DNA of 64,000 nt, taken from positions 1,488,001 through 1,552,000 of the forward strand of contig NZ_JAGIOI010000001.1 in assembly GCF_017876675.1 (NCBI RefSeq), read 5' to 3'. Source of the DNA: Arthrobacter stackebrandtii. GTDB taxonomy: Bacteria > Actinomycetota > Actinomycetes > Actinomycetales > Micrococcaceae. This document shows, piece after piece, positions 19,035-26,460 of this stretch. Positions within the stretch are counted from its first letter, which is position 1; each line of letters begins with the position of its first letter. The position numbers and the translations under genes were made by a program. A model generated the notes under the pieces. It saw only the letters and a program-made list of their open reading frames with translations. It did no database searches and had not been told where the DNA came from.

Positions 19035-20212
19035 GCCGCTGATCGTGCTGTAGCAGGCACGAAATCTGCGCCCGGAACGAAGGGCATTGCGGCCGGGCCC
19101 ATCCGGAAATAGTGTGCGACGGCGGCGATGGTGCGTTCGGTGGCTTTGCCGTCACCGTAGGGGTTGATTGCGGTCGCCATCTCCATGTAGGCATTCGGAT
19201 CATCGAGCAGGCGTTCGACTTCGTGGACGATTTGGCCACGGTTGCGGCTGACCAGACGCGAACTGCCGGTCAGGATCGATTCGCTGCGTTCGGTGATTTC
19301 CCGTAGCACCAGGGTGGGTTTCCCCAAGGCGGGGCCTTCTTCTTCGGCTCCTGAGCTGTCTGAGAGGATCAGGTCGCTGCGCTGGAGCAGCTTGCAGAAA
19401 CTCAAGTACGGAAGCGGGTCAACCATGTCCACGTTGGGAATCCCAGCCAGGGCAGGGACCATGACTTCACGGACTTTCGGGTTCAAGTGCAGCGGGACGA
19501 CGATGCGCGCATCCTCCCGACGCCGGGCTATGTCGGCCAATGCTGCAGCGATCTCCCTCATCGGCCGGCCGTGGCTTTCACGCCGGTGGGTGGTGGACAA
19601 GATCACTTTGCGGGGATCATCGTCCAGATCCGCCAGGGCCGGTTCCCCGTACCCGCCAAGGTTGTTCATTCCCCATTGCAGCGCATCGACGATGGTGTTC
19701 CCGGTGACAACGATCGAATGTTCCCGGACTCCTTCGCGGATCAGGTTGGCACTGTTGCCCGGGGTCGGGGCCAGATGCAGGGCCGCGATCTGCGCCACGA
19801 GCTTCCGGTTCACTTCTTCAGGGAACGGCGAGTTGTTGTTGCCGCTCCGGAGACCGGCTTCGACGTGAATGATGGGGACGGAGCGGTGCAATGCTGCCAG
19901 TGCACCGGCGAGTGTGGTAGCCGTGTCTCCATGGACCATGACGGCATCCAGGCCTTCCATATGATCTCCGGCGCACAGCCCCTCAAGAATCCGGTGGGTC
20001 ACTTGTGAGAGGGTCTGTTGTTCTTTCATGATGCGCAGTTCAACGTCAGGGGTGATGCCGAACTCCTCCAGCGTGCTGTCAAGCATTTCGCGGTGCTGGC
20101 CGGTGGAAATCAGGACCGGGCGGAACCTGGAGTCCTGGATCAGGGCGTGGATGATGGGGGCGAACTTCACAGCTTCGGGGCGTGTACCGAAGACGATTCC
20201 AATGGTTTTCAT
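19031..20212 (-). CDS. wecB: UDP-N-acetylglucosamine 2-epimerase (non-hydrolysing)
   Basis: 393 aa, usual length for the family (about 375-390). It opens MKTIGIVFGTRPEAVKFAP with the diagnostic GTRPEAIK-type motif. Other expected segments are HGDTATTLAGALAA, HVEAGLRSG, TTHRRES and SDSSGAEEEGP. It interconverts UDP-GlcNAc and UDP-ManNAc in the cytosol, with UDP-GlcNAc also acting as allosteric activator. AGAGAGAAGCC precedes the ATG. Because it lies in the left cluster operon, it probably supplies an amino-sugar nucleotide to this pathway; a role in teichoic-acid linkage synthesis is the alternative. Confidence 0.94.
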   Translation of the reverse strand: MKTIGIVFGTRPEAVKFAPIIHALIQDSRFRPVLISTGQHREMLDSTLEEFGITPDVELRIMKEQQTLSQVTHRILEGLCAGDHMEGLDAVMVHGDTATTLAGALAALHRSVPIIHVEAGLRSGNNNSPFPEEVNRKLVAQIAALHLAPTPGNSANLIREGVREHSIVVTGNTIVDALQWGMNNLGGYGEPALADLDDDPRKVILSTTHRRESHGRPMREIAAALADIARRREDARIVVPLHLNPKVREVMVPALAGIPNVDMVDPLPYLSFCKLLQRSDLILSDSSGAEEEGPALGKPTLVLREITERSESILTGSSRLVSRNRGQIVHEVERLLDDPNAYMEMATAINPYGDGKATERTIAAVAHYFRMGPAAMPFVPGADFVPATARSAA

Positions 20213-20241
20213 GGCTTCTCTCTTGAAAATGGGCGAAAAGG

Positions 20242-20265
20242 ACCTGCCGGTTGTGACCGGCAGGT
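20242..20265 (-). terminator. intercistronic hairpin upstream of wecB
   Basis: Perfect 10-bp arms ACCTGCCGGT / ACCGGCAGGT with a 4-nt loop. On the minus strand it is followed by CCTTTTCG. It lies between the cupin-like gene and wecB, so it may terminate part of the transcripts or stabilise an mRNA end. Confidence 0.6.
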
Positions 20266-20279
20266 GTGGAACGGAGTGA

Positions 20280-20969
20280 TTAGCTGAGGTGGTATTCCAA
20301 AGCGAGCCAGATACAGTCTGTGTCGGCCCGGTATTGGTGCCACGGGTAGACGAACGTACCCTCTCGTTCCAGACAGAACGGCACAGGGTTGGTGTTGCCG
20401 GGGCTCAACTGCTGGTCCTCATACAAGGTGGCATGCTCCGGTGACGTGAATTTCTGCATATGGCCGAGCCCGGCAATCTGGGTATGGACCTCAATGAAGT
20501 CATGCCGGTTGTGAATTCCGCAGTCTGTTCCTGCGGGGCTGAACCACAAGTTTGCCTTCACGGCGAACGACTTTTCTCCCGGTTCGAGACCGGGCTGGCG
20601 GAGCACAACGGCGGGATCCAGTTGGACTGTGCCGATGGTGTGCTGCGCCGAACGGAGAAGGACCGGATGTCCGGGTCGGCCACCATAAAAGTCGACCCAG
20701 CCGAGATCCCTGGCGATTTGTTCAGCGTTCGGGATCGTCTCCAGAGAGAGTACGGCGAGCAGAGCTCCCGTGATGGTGCCGCCGTAAAGGACAGTGGAGC
20801 TGAAGGTAGGCAATGCCGATGACTGTCCGTGACCTACCAACGCGTCGCTACTTGCGAGGTTCACTACGACGACTGGTCCTGCAACCTCGTATTGCTGCAC
20901 GTCTCGCAGCACAAGAGCATGAGCCAGTTGGCTGCTAAAGGGCAGTTCTTCCAATAGGACAGTTTCCAC
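20280..20969 (-). CDS. cupin-like protein of the cluster, function unknown
   Basis: 229 aa. A GTG at 20969 follows GGAGGTAATT with ideal spacing and is preferred over the TTG at 20981. The C-terminal third carries His/Glu clusters of cupin type: CGIHNRHDFIEVHTQIAG, GNTNPVPFC and YPWHQYRADTDCIWLALEYH. From memory these resemble the cupin part of aldos-2-ulose dehydratase, whose propeller part would be encoded at 16531-17805. First gene of the left operon. No signal peptide. The family call is tentative; it could equally be an unrelated sugar-binding or isomerase cupin. Confidence 0.5.
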   Translation of the reverse strand: METVLLEELPFSSQLAHALVLRDVQQYEVAGPVVVVNLASSDALVGHGQSSALPTFSSTVLYGGTITGALLAVLSLETIPNAEQIARDLGWVDFYGGRPGHPVLLRSAQHTIGTVQLDPAVVLRQPGLEPGEKSFAVKANLWFSPAGTDCGIHNRHDFIEVHTQIAGLGHMQKFTSPEHATLYEDQQLSPGNTNPVPFCLEREGTFVYPWHQYRADTDCIWLALEYHLS

Positions 20970-21085
20970 AATTACCTCCAAGGTTCATCACTCAATCTTC
21001 GTGTGCTTACGGAGCGGCACAAAGAAGTGGGACGGTGCGAAACCTTCGATAGGCCACCACGCTGTCCCACTAGAGCAAGTATTGG

Positions 21086-21127
21086 CAGTGCCAGGCAAAG
21101 TTATCCACCCCCTGTCAGTGCTAGGCA
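21086..21127. promoter_or_regulatory. 12-bp direct repeats in the divergent cluster promoter
   Basis: CAGTGCCAGGCA (21086-21097) and CAGTGCTAGGCA (21116-21127) differ by one base and are exactly 30 bp apart. They lie in the 203-bp gap between the two divergent operons of the cluster. Candidate binding site for a shared regulator, which is not encoded in the cluster itself. Confidence 0.45.
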
Positions 21128-21172
21128 GAACAGGGACAGGCGCGGGTCGGCTCTGGAGTGAAGGATGAAAGC

Positions 21173-22018
21173 ATGACTTCAGATACTTCTGCACGGCCCG
21201 GGGCCGCGTACCGCCGCGAAAATCGGCCGAGTGTCCCCTGGACGGACATGTTTGTGCAGGGCGCGGACGGTAAGGACATCCGGGTGCGCGTTTATGAACC
21301 CGCAGCCCGCCCGTCCGTAACATTGGTCTGGGCCCACGGCGGCAGCTGGACCCGGGGTTCGATCGAAGGCTGGCACGAAGCGTGCGCCGCTTTGGCATCC
21401 CTTGGCACGGCTCGGATCGTCAGCGTGGGCTATCGGCTTGCACCCCGATGGCTGCACCCGACCGCCGTCATGGACATCGCTGCAGCAACCCTTTGGGCAC
21501 AGAAGAACTACTCTCACTCAATCTTCATCGGCGGTGACAGCGCCGGTGGAACCCTGGCCGCTGGCGTCGCCCTCTGGTTCCGGGACAACGGGCTCGACCT
21601 AGACGGGCAAATCCTTGCCTACCCGCCGTTGGATCCCGAATGCACCGCAGACTCCTACAGGGAATCCAGATCTTTCCCGCCCCGTTCACTGCTGCTCGAT
21701 GCGTGGGGCGAGTACGTCGGCTCGGACACGGAGCTTCGCGGACGGCTGTACCTTTCACCGCTGCACGCCGGCAAACTCTCCGGGCTCTGTCCGGTCTCGC
21801 TCATTGTTGGCTCCACTGACCCGGTGCGCGACGACGTCGAACATTTCGTGAAGCGTCTGGCAGCATCTTCGGTTCCTGTCGAACTGGAGATAAGCCCGGC
21901 TGTCGCTCACGGACACTTTCTGGACAGTTCACCGACGAACCCGGTTCACCGGTGGATCCACACCCGCTTGAGCAATCCGGACCAACCACCCGCTACGACA
22001 GATGGAGAAACGAAATGA
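21173..22018 (+). CDS. alpha/beta hydrolase, hormone-sensitive-lipase-like
   Basis: 281 aa. The oxyanion-hole HGG motif (WAHGGSWTRG, about residue 52), nucleophile elbow GGDSAGG (about 119-125), an acid in GSTDPVRDD and catalytic His in VAHGHFLDS form a complete HSL-family triad. It hydrolyses small esters or acyl groups and is cytosolic. ATG at 21173 has AGGA 7 bp upstream; the longer frame from 21158 lacks one. First gene of the right operon, overlapping the next gene by four bases. Possibly removes an acyl group added to the pathway product. Confidence 0.88.
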   Translation: MTSDTSARPGAAYRRENRPSVPWTDMFVQGADGKDIRVRVYEPAARPSVTLVWAHGGSWTRGSIEGWHEACAALASLGTARIVSVGYRLAPRWLHPTAVMDIAAATLWAQKNYSHSIFIGGDSAGGTLAAGVALWFRDNGLDLDGQILAYPPLDPECTADSYRESRSFPPRSLLLDAWGEYVGSDTELRGRLYLSPLHAGKLSGLCPVSLIVGSTDPVRDDVEHFVKRLAASSVPVELEISPAVAHGHFLDSSPTNPVHRWIHTRLSNPDQPPATTDGETK

Positions 22019-22536
22019 GCACGATAACCAGCCCGGACGCTGCCTACACCAAGGCGTTGCTGCGGCACTTCTCCGACCTCCGCGACGGAACACACGGAGA
22101 AGCCGTAAGCCGACAGGACAAAGAAGACCTGTTCCGTGCCGCAGCTGACCTGTTGGAACCGTACGCACGCCAAGCCCTCAACGAAGTAAACGAGGTGCTC
22201 ATGCTAGGTCAAGGAACTGTGGAATCATCCGGGATTGGCCGCTCGCCAGACACCGGCCTGATCTACTCCTGGACGCTCGGATGGGCCGAACAGCGCGCTG
22301 CTGGCATCCCTCCAATTACCATTCATGCCTACTACGGCCGTGGATTCCATCACCCACATCTGAGGGGCGGGACGGTCAAGGAATGGCCGTTGAATGTTTT
22401 CACCCCCGAACAAGCAGCGCAGGAGTTGCCCATCCTTCGAGCCATAGCCTCCGCCGAAATCCACAACCTCGTCTTCCTGTCCGACTTCACCATCGTGCCC
22501 TCATCCAAGCCCGGCACCACCACCTCGACACGATGA
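22015..22536 (+). CDS. conserved-looking protein of unknown function
   Basis: 173 aa. No membrane segment or signal. An N-terminal helical half is followed by a His-rich segment HAYYGRGFHHPHLRGGTVKEWPLNVF (about residues 103-128) that could bind a metal, and FLSDFTIVPS near the end. ATG overlaps the hydrolase stop (ATGA), and its own stop overlaps the next ATG. It is therefore made together with the hydrolase and the flavin enzyme. I do not recognise a family. Confidence 0.75.
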   Translation: MSTITSPDAAYTKALLRHFSDLRDGTHGEAVSRQDKEDLFRAAADLLEPYARQALNEVNEVLMLGQGTVESSGIGRSPDTGLIYSWTLGWAEQRAAGIPPITIHAYYGRGFHHPHLRGGTVKEWPLNVFTPEQAAQELPILRAIASAEIHNLVFLSDFTIVPSSKPGTTTSTR

Positions 22537-23522
22537 GACTCTCAATCCTGGACCAATCCCCCATCGCTACAGGCAAAAGCAAAGCCGAGGCACTGCGCGA
22601 AACCATCGCCTTGGCCCGCGCGGCCGAGGAAGAGGGCTACCACCGTTTCTGGCTCGCCGAACACCACGACTCCCCCGGCTTTGCCGGCACCACCCCTTCG
22701 CTGATGGCACTGGCCGTTTTGGAGGCAACCACCATGATCACCGTCGGCTCCGGCGGCGTCTTGCTGGGCCTGCACGAACCCTGGCAGGTTGCCGAAGCCT
22801 TCGAGATCCTTGCAGCCCTCCATCCCGGCCGGGTGAACCTCGGCGTCGGCCGAGCAGGGAGCGGTGGGACAGGCACCTTCAACGAAAAGGTCATCGAACT
22901 GCAAGCCCGTCTCGGCCTGGTGCCCGGAACGAGAGAGCGGGAGGACCTGGATATTTGGTTGCTGGGGGCCGGCACCGGCTCAGCGCCTCTTGCCGCCGCC
23001 ACCGGATCAGGCTATGCCCACGCCCACTTCCTCAACACCGGAAGCGCCAGGACCGCACTTGCCCACTACCGGAAGAATTTTCAGGCCGGTACGGTGCGTC
23101 GCGAACCCGAAACCCTTCTCGCGGTCCGCGTCATTGCCGCCACCACCGACGCTCAGGCACATGAACTCGCGAACCCGGTCCGGCTCTGGAGGGCACGAAA
23201 AGACCTGGGCCGGGACGAACCCTTCCCGGTCAGCACCAACCCTGCGAACTGGTCCTCCGAGGAAATCCGCCGTAGTGAAAACACCGAAGCCCGTCTGATC
23301 GTGGGGGCCGCGGACGACATCGCACTCCAGCTCTCAGACCTGGCCGATGAACTGGACGTCGAAGAACTGATGATCAGTACCCCAGTGCCGCGACTGGTGG
23401 ACCGCATCAACTCCAACCGACTCCTCGCCCGTGCCGTGGCCCGGCTGTTCCCGGCAGACGAGAGCGCCATCGCAGGAAAGGACAAACCAAAGAATGCATC
23501 CCCTCGTTTCAGCCATTCATGA
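22533..23522 (+). CDS. LLM-class flavin-dependent oxidoreductase
   Basis: 329 aa. It begins MRLSILDQSPIATGKS, the standard start of the MsnO8/YceB-like subgroup of luciferase-like monooxygenases. FWLAEHHDSPGFAGTTPSL, VGSGGVLL and PGRVNLGVGRAGSGG follow, with the His pair and glycine loop that hold FMN. Such enzymes use FMNH2 and O2 to oxidise aldehydes, ketones or small heterocycles. Coupled to the upstream gene by ATGA and overlaps the next by 29 bp. In the cluster it is a second oxidative enzyme beside the exported flavoprotein. Confidence 0.9.
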   Translation: MRLSILDQSPIATGKSKAEALRETIALARAAEEEGYHRFWLAEHHDSPGFAGTTPSLMALAVLEATTMITVGSGGVLLGLHEPWQVAEAFEILAALHPGRVNLGVGRAGSGGTGTFNEKVIELQARLGLVPGTREREDLDIWLLGAGTGSAPLAAATGSGYAHAHFLNTGSARTALAHYRKNFQAGTVRREPETLLAVRVIAATTDAQAHELANPVRLWRARKDLGRDEPFPVSTNPANWSSEEIRRSENTEARLIVGAADDIALQLSDLADELDVEELMISTPVPRLVDRINSNRLLARAVARLFPADESAIAGKDKPKNASPRFSHS

Positions 23523-24372
23523 CCTTGCCAGGCACGACCCGGGCAAAGCTTCCCTTCGGTGGAAATGCAATGACTTCCCTTACGCAGCGGTAGACAGACA
23601 GATCAACACCCTCGCCCTAGCGATGCAGCTCAAAGGAGTACGGGCTGGTGAGATTGTTGCCTTCGAAGCCTCCTCTGGCCCGGATTCCGTCGTCTCAATG
23701 GCAGCGCTCTGGGCGCTCGGAGCCGCCGGGTTTCCAATCCGGTCAGTTGCTGGGGGACCTTTGCCCGCCCATGCGGTCCTTGCGGGGGCCACCGGATTTC
23801 TCCACCCCGAAGGCAATTACATCAAATCCGCCGCGCCCGGGCACGAACCACCTGTCCCCGCTTCATTGTGGCTGCACACCGGAATTGGAACCCGGGCGAC
23901 AGTCGTAGACCACCATCACTTCAACGAGGTGCTGGAAGGGGCTGAAAAGAAGTTCAGCCTCTCATCCCGAACGGTGCTTGGACTAACAGACATCGCGCAG
24001 CCCGGCTCGATGCTCGACCTGTGGGCGGTTCTGGCCGCCGGCGGAACAGTCGACCTCCTCAACGACTACGAAACACTGCCAAGCGATTGTCTGCTGCAAC
24101 ACCTACGCGAGACAGGAGCGGACCTACTCATTGCCCATCCAGCACTTCCTGAACGGCTCAGCGACACCCCCGGTGCCGTGTTCACACAGTTCCGCGACGT
24201 AGTGGTTCTCGAAGGCTTCGACCTCCAATCCCGCACCACACTTGCGAACGCCTTCCCGTGCTCCATCTTCCACCTGTGGGACTCCTCAACCGATATTGAG
24301 GGCATGTCTGATGACTCACCCTCTGACTTTGTCGACGGTACTAACTACAAAATTAAGGACCCTCATGCGTAA
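23494..24372 (+). CDS. AMP-binding (ANL) enzyme-like protein, shortened and lacking core motifs
   Basis: 292 aa, against about 500 for functional ANL enzymes. The N-terminal fold matches: YAAVDRQINTLALAMQLKGVRAGEIVAFEA, then a segment like the SMAALWALGAAGFPI helix. However, the P-loop (TSGTTG-type) is replaced by WLHTGIGTRATVVDHHHF, the aromatic-TE motif by HLWDSSTDIEG, and the C-terminal domain with its catalytic lysine is absent. It starts inside the upstream gene with GGAAAGGAC upstream of the ATG. It may be a non-catalytic binding protein or a decayed ligase, but expression signals are intact. Confidence 0.6.
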   Translation: MHPLVSAIHDLARHDPGKASLRWKCNDFPYAAVDRQINTLALAMQLKGVRAGEIVAFEASSGPDSVVSMAALWALGAAGFPIRSVAGGPLPAHAVLAGATGFLHPEGNYIKSAAPGHEPPVPASLWLHTGIGTRATVVDHHHFNEVLEGAEKKFSLSSRTVLGLTDIAQPGSMLDLWAVLAAGGTVDLLNDYETLPSDCLLQHLRETGADLLIAHPALPERLSDTPGAVFTQFRDVVVLEGFDLQSRTTLANAFPCSIFHLWDSSTDIEGMSDDSPSDFVDGTNYKIKDPHA

Positions 24373-25261
24373 AGCAGTTATTCCAGCGGCCGGTCTCGGA
24401 ACACGATTCCTTCCAGCAACCAAAGCCATGCCGAAAGAAATGCTCCCTGTCGTGGACAAGCCCGCAATCCAGTACGTCGTAGAAGAAGCAGTCAGGGCAG
24501 GGCTGACCGACGTCGTTATGATCACCGGACGTAACAAACGTGCCCTGGAAGATCACTTCGACCGTGAGCCCTTCCTTGAACAAATCCTTGAGTCCAAGGG
24601 CGATCTTGCTAAGCTGGCCGCCGTCCAAGAATCCTCGTCACTGGTCGATCTGCACTACCTGCGCCAAGGCGACCCGAAAGGCCTAGGGCATGCCGTCCTG
24701 CGGGCCCGGGCTCATGTCGGCAATGAACCTTTCGCTGTACTCCTCGGGGATGACCTCATTGACGAGCAAGACAGTATCCTCGACGACATGGCCCGTGTCC
24801 AGGAGCTCACCGGCGGCTCGGTGGTGGCGCTGATGGAGGTCGAGCCGGAACAGATCAGTGTCTACGGTTGCGCCGATGTTGTCTCCAGCGAGGTTGACGG
24901 GTCTCTCAGGATCCGTGGCCTCGTTGAAAAACCCGAGCCCATCCATGCTCCCTCGAACCTCGCCATCATCGGCCGCTACGTCCTGCACCCGCGCATCTTT
25001 GATGTCCTGGATCAAACCCCGCCAGGGCGTGGAGGGGAAATTCAGCTAACGGATGCCCTGCAAACCCTGGCAGTCTCCGAAGGTGAGGGCTCCGGCGTGT
25101 ACGGCGTGATCTTCAGAGGCCGCCGCTTCGACACCGGCGACAAGCTGAGCTACCTCAAAGCCGTGATGACGGTCGCCTTGGAACGCGGGGACACAGGCCC
25201 CGCGCTACGGGAATGGCTCGAAGAAGTAAGGACCCCGGCCCGACAGTCCGCAGATGCTTGA
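24365..25261 (+). CDS. galU: UTP-glucose-1-phosphate uridylyltransferase
   Basis: 298 aa. The nucleotidyltransferase signature AVIPAAGLGTRFLPATKAMPKEMLPV opens the protein. DKPAIQYVVEEA, LRQGDPKGLGHAVL, VLLGDDL and GLVEKP follow in the order found in GalU. It makes UDP-glucose from UTP and glucose-1-phosphate. It overlaps the previous gene and ends the right operon, so with WecB it suggests that a nucleotide sugar is a precursor of the cluster's product. A second, housekeeping copy may exist elsewhere in the genome. Confidence 0.94.
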   Translation: MRKAVIPAAGLGTRFLPATKAMPKEMLPVVDKPAIQYVVEEAVRAGLTDVVMITGRNKRALEDHFDREPFLEQILESKGDLAKLAAVQESSSLVDLHYLRQGDPKGLGHAVLRARAHVGNEPFAVLLGDDLIDEQDSILDDMARVQELTGGSVVALMEVEPEQISVYGCADVVSSEVDGSLRIRGLVEKPEPIHAPSNLAIIGRYVLHPRIFDVLDQTPPGRGGEIQLTDALQTLAVSEGEGSGVYGVIFRGRRFDTGDKLSYLKAVMTVALERGDTGPALREWLEEVRTPARQSADA

Positions 25262-25432
25262 CCAGTGACCGACAGAAGGACGGAAAGGCCCAGGCTAGTC
25301 GCCAAATGGACACGAACCCAGCAAGATACTAGGCACTTAGAGAAGTCAGCACGGCCAAAGCTACTTCTCCGAAGCAGTCGCCTGAACGCAGAATGGTCAC
25401 ACATGTCTTGTTGCCTCATTTAGAAACCCCCG
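25262..25432. other. non-coding boundary between galU and transposase fragments
   Basis: No gene and no clear terminator seen. The stretch is the junction between the cluster and decayed insertion sequences. Confidence 0.5.
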
Positions 25433-25981
25433 CTAACCCTTGTGGTTCCACCGGGTGTTGACGGGTGGTTTGGCCGGCGGGATTTTCTTGGCCAGGGAAA
25501 GCTTTTCCAGCTCGCCGGCCAGGCGGAGGATCTCGCATTGAAGGTGGGCCGGTTTGATCCTTTTGAAAGCGGCGTTCATGGTGATAGCCGGCCGTTTGCG
25601 CATTGTTGGGTGTTTGATGGCGCGTTGGTGCGGGGTCGCTGGAACGTCGTAGCGGTTGATGACCTTGGCCCCGTAGCGCAGCTTGGAAACCAGTTCTTGC
25701 TGGGGCAGCAGGTAGTTCGTGAAGACCCGGTCCAGATCCCAAATCTCGTTGAGCGTGGCCAGCTCCGCCGGGGTGTCATAGCGCAGGTACCCGATCACTT
25801 CGCGGACCCTGGCCCAGTTCTTTTGCACCACATGGGGGCTATCATTTTTGTTGTACGGCCGAGACCGGGTGAACGTGATCTTGTGTTCTTCGCAATACCT
25901 GAAGAGGTGGTCGTTGATGAACTCACTTCCGTTGTCCGAGTCAATCCCGATGATCGGGAACGGAAATACGACCATCACCAT
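25433..25981 (-). mobile_element. 3' fragment of an integrase-core (rve) transposase
   Basis: The minus-strand frame carries IIGIDSDNGSEFINDHLF (second Asp of the DDE triad with the D-N-G-x-E-F context), RSRPYNKNDSPHVVQKNW (third acidic position altered: SPHVVQ where VEQ is usual) and RVFTNYLLPQQELVSK. This is the C-terminal half of a DDE transposase of the IS481-like/unclassified actinobacterial type. The N-terminal DNA-binding part and first Asp are missing, so it cannot transpose. The break at about 25981 coincides with the end of an IS3-like remnant. Confidence 0.75.
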
Positions 25982-26019
25982 CCGCAGGGTGTCAAGCCCC
26001 GGGTTTGGTGGAGGGTTTG

Positions 26020-26170
26020 TTAGACCCGTTCCATCGATTTGATGGCGGGCAGGTTTGCGTAGTAGTTGGTCTCTGCTTCCACGGGTGGGATGTATCCGAT
26101 TTCTCCGTGGAGGCGCCGGTGGTCGTACCAGTCGACGTATTCAGCGACGGCTATTTCGAGGTCGTTGATG
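26020..26170 (-). mobile_element. C-terminal remnant of an IS3-family OrfB transposase
   Basis: About 50 codons read DLEIAVAEYVDWYDHRRLHG and IGYIPPVEAETNYYA. This is the end of IS3-group OrfB proteins (Y/W-x-x-W-Y/F-N-x-x-R-x-H, then P-x-E). Upstream sequence in the same frame is unrelated. It abuts the rve-type fragment, indicating insertion of one IS into another followed by deletion. Confidence 0.75.
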
Positions 26171-26460
26171 CCGGTCCCAACAACAGGAAGGGCGATCCCG
26201 GCCAGAAGCCCAGCCACACCCAATCGTGTGGCATCGCCCCGGTCCTCCGGGAACTGCTCCGGAATGCCCATGCACCCATTTCACCCCGCACGTTCGAGCC
26301 GCAAAATAGTTTCTAGAACAAACCTACCATTAATGGATCAGCACCCCGCCCGCACCCGCGATGCGGTGCCGCCGCATTGGGAGCGGCGGGCTACTCGAGG
26401 GGAAGTTCAAAAGCACCCTGCATGGCCTCAAGAACGGTCCATGCGACCGGCTGGGCAACC

